From Acidobacteriota bacterium (GTDB lineage Bacteria; Acidobacteriota; Terriglobia; Bryobacterales; Bryobacteraceae), in contig SYKU01000181.1 in the NCBI GenBank assembly GCA_005808865.1, forward strand, positions 1 to 55,912: a stretch of DNA of 55,912 bases, written 5' to 3'. The notes beneath the pieces are model-generated. The model was not told where the DNA came from. It did not search any database and worked only from the letters and a program-made list of their open reading frames with translations. The position numbers and the translations under genes were made by a program. Shown piece after piece: positions 50,089-55,912 of the stretch; position 1 is the stretch's first letter, and each line of letters opens with the position of its first letter.

Positions 50089-51290
50089 AGCGCCGCCACC
50101 TTTCGCTCCACCGACAAAAAGTAGATCGCCAACACCGCGAGAAGCACACCGTTGACCGCCAGTACCGACGGCGCGGAGAAGATCGGCACGAGCCATCCCG
50201 TCGTGAGACTGCCGAAAGGCATTCCGCCTCTGAACGCCACGTTGTAGATGCTCATCACGCGTCCGCGCATTTCGTTCGATGTGATGAGCTGTACCAGAGA
50301 ACTGATAGTGGCGAATACGGCGATCATGGCGCTGCCGGACACGAAGAGAAACACACAGCTTAATGCCACGGATGTCGAGAGGGAGAAGCTGGCGATGCCG
50401 GCGCCCAGACAAATCAGCATGAAGAGTGCGACGCGCCCCTTGTGTTTCATGTTTCCAAGAGCCGCCACGATCAGCGCCCCGGTTACCGAACCCGCGCCCG
50501 AGACGGAAAGAAACAGGGTGAAAACGGTGGGCCCCTGCCTGAAGATATCTTTCGCGAAGACGGGCAGGAACGTAATCATGGGCACGGCGAGCGCTGTCAT
50601 GATGAAGGCCAGAGCAATCAGCGACATCATGGCGGGTTTCGTGCGGATGAAGCCGATCCCCTGTTTCATGCTGTCGAGCAGCGACGCCTCCGTCTTCTTC
50701 GGCACGAACGTCATCTTCAGCAGAAGGATGGAAACGATGACGGCGAGGAACGACGCGCCGTTGAGCGTGAAGCACCAGACGGCCCCAAGTTTCGTCAGCG
50801 CCAGCCCGCCGAGCACCGGGCCGATGATGCGGGCGAGGTTGAATTGGATCGACTGCAGCGCGATTGCGTTCGGCAGATCTTCCGGGTCCACCAGCGCCGG
50901 AAAGAGCGCCTGATAGGCCGGTCCACCGAATGCCTGTGCCAGGCCGACCACGAACGAGAGACTCAGAATGTGCCACACCTGCACGACCTTGAGACCGATC
51001 AGCGAGGCCAACAGGAACGCGCACGTCAGTTGGATGACCTGCGAAGCGAGCAGGATCTTTCGCCGGTCCATGCGGTCCGCCACCACGCCGCCGAACAGCG
51101 AAAACATGAAGATCGGAATTTCCCCAAGGAACGCATCAAGGCCCAACAGAAAGGGCGATTGCGATATTTCCAGAACCAGCCAGCTCTGCGCTACCTTTTG
51201 CATCCAGGTACCGATGCTCGACGTGCATGCGCCAATCCAGAGAAGGCGAAAATCGCGATATTGAAATGCCTTGAATACCCTGCGAAGCAA
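50085..51290 (-). CDS. MFS transporter, MFS_3/EntS-like
   Basis: A 401-residue major-facilitator protein with twelve predicted helices. Opening RRVFKAFQYRDFRLLWIGACTSS and WMQKVAQSWLVLEIS is typical of the EntS-like MFS_3 group; VVADRMDRRKILLASQ is the conserved loop 2-3 motif (GxxxDRxxRR). LVDPEDLPNAIALQSIQFNLARIIGP is the second hallmark. Likely effluxes small molecules (siderophores or drugs in relatives). The start is a TTG. It follows the VOC gene by 12 nt, and its stop overlaps the TPR gene start. Confidence 0.93.
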   Translation of the reverse strand: MLRRVFKAFQYRDFRLLWIGACTSSIGTWMQKVAQSWLVLEISQSPFLLGLDAFLGEIPIFMFSLFGGVVADRMDRRKILLASQVIQLTCAFLLASLIGLKVVQVWHILSLSFVVGLAQAFGGPAYQALFPALVDPEDLPNAIALQSIQFNLARIIGPVLGGLALTKLGAVWCFTLNGASFLAVIVSILLLKMTFVPKKTEASLLDSMKQGIGFIRTKPAMMSLIALAFIMTALAVPMITFLPVFAKDIFRQGPTVFTLFLSVSGAGSVTGALIVAALGNMKHKGRVALFMLICLGAGIASFSLSTSVALSCVFLFVSGSAMIAVFATISSLVQLITSNEMRGRVMSIYNVAFRGGMPFGSLTTGWLVPIFSAPSVLAVNGVLLAVLAIYFLSVERKVAAL

Positions 51291-51302
51291 AAGGGTGCGC
51301 CT

Positions 51303-51677
51303 CTAGGGGAGCGGCTTCTCCCGGTGAATAAGGTGCACGATATTGCCGTCGCCGTCGGCGAAAAAAACCAGGCGATTGCCTTGCGTTTCGTAGGGTTCGG
51401 TGATGAAAGTGACGCCTTGCCCCTTGAGGCGTTCGTGCGCGGCGTCAAAGTCGTCGCACTTGATGGCGAGGTGCCGGATTCCGGGGTCCTTCATCTGGTT
51501 GCTGGGCCGGTCTCCGGCGGAAGGGATAATCTCCAGCATGGAGCCGTCCTTCGCTTTGACGAAGTAGTTGCCGGCGTATGTGAAGTTGATGTGGAATTCC
51601 AGGTGATCCACATACCACTGGGCCAGTTTTCCCGGATCAGGTGAGGCGATTGCGGTGTGTTCGAGACCATTGAACAT
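51303..51677 (-). CDS. VOC (glyoxalase/dioxygenase) family protein
   Basis: ATG 51677 gives 124 residues: GLEHTAIASPDPGKLAQWYVDHL (first beta-alpha-beta unit with metal His), a middle GSMLEIIPSAG, then IRHLAIKCDDFDAAHERLKGQG and the closing FFADGDGNIVHLIHR (metal Glu/His). The metal-binding set of the vicinal-oxygen-chelate fold is present. Members include lactoylglutathione lyase, fosfomycin resistance proteins and dioxygenases; none can be chosen here. With the adjacent MFS exporter a detoxification pair is plausible. Confidence 0.9.
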   Translation of the reverse strand: MFNGLEHTAIASPDPGKLAQWYVDHLEFHINFTYAGNYFVKAKDGSMLEIIPSAGDRPSNQMKDPGIRHLAIKCDDFDAAHERLKGQGVTFITEPYETQGNRLVFFADGDGNIVHLIHREKPLP

Positions 51678-52172
51678 AAGGAAGAATTGTACCAGGAGTC
51701 GAGGCCCGCGCGCGCGGTGAGTCTTATCCAATACAGGATGGGCATGAAGGGGAGGTTGAACGCATGCCGGGCGTGATCGTCAAAATGCAGGATGCCGGGA
51801 GTTGTTCGAAGGGATCTGAAAGAAGCGGAGCGCATGAAATGAACTCAAGGGGCCGGATGTCAGGATGTGCCTCCCGTTCGACCCTGTAGATTGTCCGGCG
51901 TTTGGGCAGTTTCAGAAGCGAAAAGACCAGAAAGGGAGGCCCGGTGGCGGATCGCTTCGCCCCCGCCTTCAAGCCCATCCTTCGATTGGAATCTACTGGT
52001 GGAGGAGTCAGCCCGGATTTGGCAACAGACCGGGCAAAACCGGCGGCGTACACTGGCGCGGCATAATTCCCGCATCGCCGGCCACACGATCCGCGCAGCC
52101 GGCGGCCGACCGCGGGCACATGTCCGCATCGCCTGCGTAAGCCGCGGTTCGGACCTTACCACGGCCGGCGCA
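51678..52172. other. Gene-free stretch between VOC and queA
   Basis: About 495 bp. No coherent gene. On the minus strand at about 52020-52110 a Cys-rich frame weakly recalls the C-terminal zinc finger of formamidopyrimidine-DNA glycosylase (CARGRPPAARIV, FCPVCCQ), but it is too broken to call. No terminator with a U-run seen. Confidence 0.5.
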
Positions 52173-53258
52173 CTACACGATGAGCATGCAGTCGCCGAAC
52201 GAGTAGAAGCGGTAGCGGCATTCGACGGCGTGCCTGTACGCGGCAAGCGTCAGATCCTCGCCCGCGAACGCGCAGACCAGCATCAGAAGGCTTGACCGGG
52301 GCAGGTGGAAATTCGTGAGCAGCGCTCCGACAGCCTCAAAGCGGTGTCCAGGGCGTATGAACAAGCCGGTCTCGCCGCTGAGTGCCCCGGTCGAGTAGAC
52401 GGTCTCAATAGTTCGAACGCTCGTCGTGCCAACCGCGACCACGCGCTTCGCCCTGCGGACATGCGAAAGATCGGCTTCGGCGATCGAGTACGGTTCCTCG
52501 TGGAGCCGTCCGGATTCGAGTTGCACGGAGTGCAGCGGCTGAAAAGTGCCGAGGCCGACATGAAGCGTGAGGGCCGAGACATCCGCACCGGCCGCCCGGC
52601 AGCGCTCTAGTACAGCGTCCGTAAAGTGCAGTCCCGCAGTGGGTGCGGCCACCGAGCCGGGGTCGCGCGCGAAGACCGTCTGGTAGCGCTTGCGGTCCTC
52701 CGCGTCGTCCGCGCGCTTGATGTAGGGTGGCAGCGGCACGTGACCCGCCCTCTCAAGCGCCTCCCGGAGCACCGCCGGATCCGATGCCGCGCCGAGAAAA
52801 CGGATGGTCCGCGCGCCAGACTCACCGCGCGACACGATTTCCGCTTCCAGATCCGCGCCGAAGCTGACGACGTCACCGACGCGCATCCGGCGGCCAGGCC
52901 TCACCAGGGTTTCCCAACAACCCGCGCCGCCGCCCGGAGTGGGCCGCAACAGGAACACTTCCACGGGACCCGTTCCGCCGGCGCGGCGGCCGTGGAGACG
53001 CGACGGAAATACCTTCGAGTCGTTCAACAGCAGACAGTCGCCGGGCGCGAGGAAGCTCGGAAATTCGCGGAACTCACGGTCCTCCCACCGGTTTTCTTGT
53101 CGATAGACAACGAGCATGCGCGAACCGTCGCGTTCGCCGAGCGGTCTTTGCGCAATCAGTTCCTGAGGGAGGCTGAAGTCGAATCGGGCGAGGTCCAGTG
53201 GGGCCGCTCCTAACGTCAGTTTAGCGGAAACAGCGTGCCCTGCTCCTCGCCCTCCCAA
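52173..53258 (-). CDS. queA: S-adenosylmethionine:tRNA ribosyltransferase-isomerase
   Basis: QueA converts preQ1 in tRNA to epoxyqueuosine using SAM as ribosyl donor. The conserved family phrases are all here: FDFSLPQELIAQRPL, CLLLNDSKVFPSRLHG, PLPPYIKRADDAEDRKRYQTVFA, GSVAAPTAGLHFTD, LHVGLGTFQP, TTSVRTIE and TNFHLPRSSLLMLVCAF. The frame allows a TTG start at 53258, inside the 3' end of the SPL-type gene. Family conservation begins near residue 22, and no ATG or GTG lies between, so the start is uncertain (a CTG near 53205 is conceivable). Confidence 0.97.
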   Translation of the reverse strand: MGGRGAGHAVSAKLTLGAAPLDLARFDFSLPQELIAQRPLGERDGSRMLVVYRQENRWEDREFREFPSFLAPGDCLLLNDSKVFPSRLHGRRAGGTGPVEVFLLRPTPGGGAGCWETLVRPGRRMRVGDVVSFGADLEAEIVSRGESGARTIRFLGAASDPAVLREALERAGHVPLPPYIKRADDAEDRKRYQTVFARDPGSVAAPTAGLHFTDAVLERCRAAGADVSALTLHVGLGTFQPLHSVQLESGRLHEEPYSIAEADLSHVRRAKRVVAVGTTSVRTIETVYSTGALSGETGLFIRPGHRFEAVGALLTNFHLPRSSLLMLVCAFAGEDLTLAAYRHAVECRYRFYSFGDCMLIV

Positions 53259-54157
53259 AGCTCCGGAGCGTATTCGGGTGCGCCCGGACTGAGACCGTGG
53301 CGGAGGCGGATGCGGTCCACGCGGTTGCGAATCAGGCGGCAGTAGTCTCCGCGAAGATACGGACTTCGCTCGTAGCGCTCGCGATAACGCCGTGCAAACT
53401 GCGGGAAACGCTCTTCGAGAAAGGGAAAAAACACCTTCTGCGCGCAGGGCATCAGGAAAAGGACACCGCCCCCAAAGTGCCGCGCGCCGGCCGCCGCGGC
53501 GGCCTCGGCTAGCGATTCGAGATTCGCCTTGCTATCGGTGATCATCGGCAATATCGGATTTGAGAAAACGCCCGCCTGGATTCCCGCCTTCGTGAGCTCG
53601 GCCACCGTGCGCAGGCGAAGCGAGGGCCTTGGAGCGCGCGGTTCGAGCGCCCGCGCAAGAGCCTCGTCGAGAGTCGTGATGGTCACGTTGACTGAAAGGA
53701 CGTTCGCACGCGCCACCTTCCGGAGAATATCAATGTCGCGTTCGATCAGACAGGACTTGGTGGTGATCGAGAGGCGGCGGCCTTTCTCGGCGGCGAAGAC
53801 ATCGAGCATTTCGCGCGTCCGCCCGTAGCTCAGTTCGGCGGGCTGGTAGGGGTCAGTAGCGGTTCCGATGGCGATTGCGTCCGCGCGTGGCGTGCGCGTC
53901 AGTTCCGCCCGCAGAATGGCGCCCGTCCCCGACTTCGCGAAGATCCTGTCTTCAAAGTCGCGAGGATCCTCCATACCCATGAACTCGTGCGTATAGCGCG
54001 CATAACAGTACTTGCAACCGAATTCGCAGCCGCGGTACGGGTTGATGGTCCATCGGAAAGGAAGGTACGCCGAGCGGCTCCGGTTCAAAACGCTGCGCGA
54101 GGGAAGATCAAAATACTGAACGCGGCTTTTCGATTTGAGGAGGGCGCCTTTGCTCAC
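53216..54157 (-). CDS. SPL-family radical SAM protein
   Basis: A 313-residue radical SAM protein with the [4Fe-4S] motif CEFGCKYC (Cys44, Cys48, Cys51) inside NPYRGCEFGCKYCYARYTHEF-type sequence, and IGTATDPYQPAE, which places it in the spore-photoproduct-lyase-like/Rv2578c group. In non-sporulating bacteria the activity of this group is unknown, perhaps nucleic-acid repair. The start GTG 54157 lies just after GAGGA. The queA frame overlaps its 3' end. Identity of the family is secure, function not. Confidence 0.92.
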   Translation of the reverse strand: MSKGALLKSKSRVQYFDLPSRSVLNRSRSAYLPFRWTINPYRGCEFGCKYCYARYTHEFMGMEDPRDFEDRIFAKSGTGAILRAELTRTPRADAIAIGTATDPYQPAELSYGRTREMLDVFAAEKGRRLSITTKSCLIERDIDILRKVARANVLSVNVTITTLDEALARALEPRAPRPSLRLRTVAELTKAGIQAGVFSNPILPMITDSKANLESLAEAAAAAGARHFGGGVLFLMPCAQKVFFPFLEERFPQFARRYRERYERSPYLRGDYCRLIRNRVDRIRLRHGLSPGAPEYAPELWEGEEQGTLFPLN

Positions 54158-54195
54158 TCCTCAATATTCGCTTTTTGTTCGCCTTATTGCAAGTC

Positions 54196-54783
54196 CTAAT
54201 TCTCGCCCTTTATCAGGCTTCCTTCGGTCCACGCCCTCTTGAGGCCGAAAGGAAGGGGGATGGGCGCGGTGGTATCGTAATGCTCGGGTTGGCGCGCGCC
54301 GAGCACTTCAATTACCTTGTTGACGACAAATGCCGGTATCGGAATCTTCTCGAAGTAGGCCTTCTCGACGGCGAATTTCGTCTTGCCATTGTCAGACTGA
54401 AAGCGGTAGTCCGTCCAGACGGTTCGTTTACCTGAAAGAACCGGTTTGATCATCGAGGGGATCGTGCCGGGTTTCCACCGGTCCACGGCGTCGAAATCGA
54501 CAGTCGTGAACGTCGAAATGTAGTTGTTGGGGAAGATCTTGACACGCACGGACTCGATGCCGGGGCGCGGCGTTGCACTGAGCGAATAATCGAGGTACTG
54601 ATTGAGTTCGGGCTCGCTCAGCACAAAGCTGACATGCTGTCGAGCGGCGGGATTCCGCCGGGCAGCCTCCAGGTCGGCGAACAACTTTAGAACCTTGGTG
54701 ACGGCGGGCGGAGGATCAGGATTCGCCGCCGTCGCGAGACGCAACAACAGTAGACCAGCCAGCAGAGAATGGAAAAGCGCCAT
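54196..54783 (-). CDS. Exported hypothetical protein
   Basis: A 195-residue protein with a signal peptide (MALFHSLLAGLLLLRLATA). The mature part is beta-rich with YISTFTTVDFDAVDRW and TDYRFQSDNGKTKFAVEKAYFEKI, suggesting a lipid- or ligand-binding sandwich (inference). No catalytic motif. It sits between the SWIM-domain gene (25 nt) and the SPL-type gene (38 nt) on the same strand, so is probably cotranscribed. Confidence 0.8.
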   Translation of the reverse strand: MALFHSLLAGLLLLRLATAANPDPPPAVTKVLKLFADLEAARRNPAARQHVSFVLSEPELNQYLDYSLSATPRPGIESVRVKIFPNNYISTFTTVDFDAVDRWKPGTIPSMIKPVLSGKRTVWTDYRFQSDNGKTKFAVEKAYFEKIPIPAFVVNKVIEVLGARQPEHYDTTAPIPLPFGLKRAWTEGSLIKGEN

Positions 54784-54808
54784 TGACCCTATCTTAGTAC
54801 GCCCCCAG

Positions 54809-55666
54809 TCATTTTCCCCGTTTCGGCGACGGGGACTTCTTCCGTTTCGCAGGGGTCGGCACCGATGACTGACGCTTCTTTGGTGGGGCTGCCGCCTTCC
54901 TCGCTAGTGGACGCTTGGCCTCGGCCTTGGGGCCATCCCCGGAGTTTTGGGCCATGTCGAGGCCGAAGATGCCAGCGAGATCTTCTCCGCCGAGGACCTT
55001 GCCCTTGGCCGGCGCCTGCTTTGCCAACTGAAGGTCCCGGCCCGCCTGCGCGATCAGATCTCCCTCGTTCACTTCGCGCAATCGGAATAACAACTCGGGC
55101 TGGCTATCGAATCGTGCGCCGACGCCATAAAGCACCGCTGCGACGTGCTTGCACATGTCGGCCCAGTCCGGGCAACTGCACGAAAGCTTGATCTCGGCCG
55201 GCGACGGAAACAGGCCCTCTTTCTGGCGGCAGATCCGCTCCATCACACCCTTTGAGAACTGCCCTCGCAGCAGTTCGAGCAGTGAATCGATGGCCCCGGC
55301 GCAGTCGCTGCAAATGGACTTCCAGCGAGTCTTGCTGACCGGCGTTATCTTGAGTTCCACGTTGTATAGCTCAGAGCCGCTGACGACGGCCTTGATCGTG
55401 CCGGGGGCTATCTGAAGATCGACCACCGAGCCGTTGCGCACATAGGTCCGCCCGCGCGGGAGGCGATTCGCGTAGTCGCTGTAGCGTTCGAGATTCTCGC
55501 ACCATGCCTTGCCCCAAAACGTGGTGGCAATGGTGCGGCCTGCGATGTGGACGGGCGCGATGTTTTTCCCTTGCTTTTTCAGCTTCTGCATCTCGAGCGC
55601 CGCGTCGCGCCGCCGTTTCGCTACGGAAACATAGGGTCTGTATCCCCAATCGTTGTAGTAGGCCAT
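54809..55666 (-). CDS. SWIM zinc-finger protein
   Basis: A 285-residue protein. The SWIM zinc finger is CSCPDWADMCKHVAAVLY (CxC...CxH, residues about 165-182). The N-terminal half is conserved (TFWGKAWCENLERYSDYANRL, GRTYVRNGSVVDLQIAPG), and the C-terminal 60 residues are a Lys/Ala/Pro-rich tail likely to touch DNA. It lies 3 nt downstream of an SNF2-family helicase, the typical pair. In such pairs the SWIM protein is thought to guide the helicase to DNA or protein partners; their physiological job is unknown. Confidence 0.93.
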   Translation of the reverse strand: MAYYNDWGYRPYVSVAKRRRDAALEMQKLKKQGKNIAPVHIAGRTIATTFWGKAWCENLERYSDYANRLPRGRTYVRNGSVVDLQIAPGTIKAVVSGSELYNVELKITPVSKTRWKSICSDCAGAIDSLLELLRGQFSKGVMERICRQKEGLFPSPAEIKLSCSCPDWADMCKHVAAVLYGVGARFDSQPELLFRLREVNEGDLIAQAGRDLQLAKQAPAKGKVLGGEDLAGIFGLDMAQNSGDGPKAEAKRPLARKAAAPPKKRQSSVPTPAKRKKSPSPKRGK

Positions 55667-55669
55667 CGA

Positions 55670-55912
55670 TTACGACTCCTCAAGAGCTTTGTTGATGTCA
55701 AGTGCCACGAGCTTGAGCAATTCCTCGTCCTTCATTTCCGTGAGCAGCAATTCCGCGCCTCCCTCCAGTAGATCATGCGAGAGCTGCCGCTTGGACTCGA
55801 TCATCTCATCGATTTTTTCTTCGACTGTGCCGCGGCACACAAACTTGTGCACCAGCACGTTCTTCGTCTGGCCGATGCGGAAGGCACGGTCCGTTGCCTG
55901 GTTCTCGACCGC
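55670..55912 (-). CDS. SNF2-family helicase, C-terminal end, cut by the window edge
   Basis: The frame is open to the last base. The visible 80 residues begin with VENQATDRAFRIGQTKNVLV, helicase motif VI of SNF2 enzymes (the QATDRAFRIGQ arginine-finger block), followed by the typical tail FVCRGTVEEKIDEMIESKR. It is an ATP-dependent double-stranded-DNA translocase. The upstream part lies outside the window. It pairs with the SWIM protein encoded 3 nt downstream. Confidence 0.95.
   Translation of the reverse strand, partial: AVENQATDRAFRIGQTKNVLVHKFVCRGTVEEKIDEMIESKRQLSHDLLEGGAELLLTEMKDEELLKLVALDINKALEES

Noticed and set aside
52020-52110. Cys-rich minus-strand frame resembling the zinc finger of formamidopyrimidine-DNA glycosylase
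   Set aside because: Only one or two of the four expected Cys fall in register and flanking family sequence is absent; too weak to call a remnant.
1-55912. CRISPR array, rRNA or tRNA genes
   Set aside because: No regularly spaced repeats, rRNA stretches or convincing cloverleaf with TTCRA loop were found by reading.

Overview
The window looks like a chromosomal piece of an acidobacterium, most likely a soil member of Bryobacterales/Solibacterales (inference). It is GC-rich and gene-dense. Hallmarks of that group are present: DUF1501 and DUF1549/DUF1553 (planctomycete-type cytochrome) secreted proteins, an Oar-like TonB-dependent receptor with an N-terminal carboxypeptidase-regulatory domain, Tat-exported sulfatases, DUF1080 glycoside-active proteins, a remnant of an acidobacterial-type duplicated orphan permease (ADOP), and the hopanoid radical-SAM enzyme HpnH. 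No rRNA, tRNA or CRISPR array was recognised.

Layout. 1-1.7 kb: 3' part of uvrB. 1.9-4.2 kb: a small inserted island of three overlapping minus-strand genes, one of the TIGR04255 family and two that I cannot place, beside a 5'-truncated tyrosine recombinase. 4.2-15.0 kb: a minus-strand run DUF1501 > DUF1549/1553 > cytochrome-WD40 > PPC-domain protein > cupin > sugar epimerase/isomerase > SMP-30. It has a good promoter candidate at about 15.03 kb and looks like a secreted carbohydrate-degradation operon. 15.2-19.0 kb: minus operon GHMP sugar kinase > CPBP protease > SmpA/OmlA-like lipid-envelope protein > mandelate-racemase-like enzyme. 19.0-21.1 kb: plus strand, peptide deformylase, hpnH and a small partner gene.

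21.1-25.6 kb is the most eventful stretch: a graveyard of four toxin-antitoxin modules of different families (HigBA, VapBC, DUF433/DUF5615, ParDE-like), a broken cupin and a broken radical-SAM gene. It carries 51-bp direct repeats that copy the 3' end of the gene before it, plus small duplicated fragments of vapC and of the neighbouring PHP-like gene. Three genes carry in-frame TGA stops, one has a frameshift and one lacks its 5' end. Only the ParDE-like pair looks wholly intact.

25.6-34.8 kb: a secreted PHP-like metallo-protein (minus), then plus-strand genes: DUF1080 protein, HIT-like protein, UxaA-type dehydratase, DsbA-like thioredoxin, M28 peptidase with PDZ, GAF protein. 35.0-37.6 kb: minus-strand sulfatase and a Tat-exported SelA-like PLP protein. 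37.6-40.3 kb: transposase and permease remnants around a second sulfatase. 40.3-47.0 kb: plus-strand TonB receptor, tandem DUF1080 protein, ABC sugar-binding lipoprotein and one ABC permease, without a second permease or ATPase. 47.3-55.9 kb: a Cys-rich hypothetical gene, a polytopic glycosyltransferase-C-like protein, then VOC > MFS > TPR, and SNF2 > SWIM > hypothetical > SPL-type radical SAM > queA, all minus.

Taken together the genes point to a heterotroph degrading sulfated and complex sugars outside the cytoplasm, importing the products through TonB receptors and ABC transport, and channelling hexuronates or keto-sugars through isomerases, altronate-type dehydratase and enolase-superfamily enzymes. 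The best candidates for undescribed biology are the TIGR04255 three-gene island and the toxin-antitoxin insertion hot spot.
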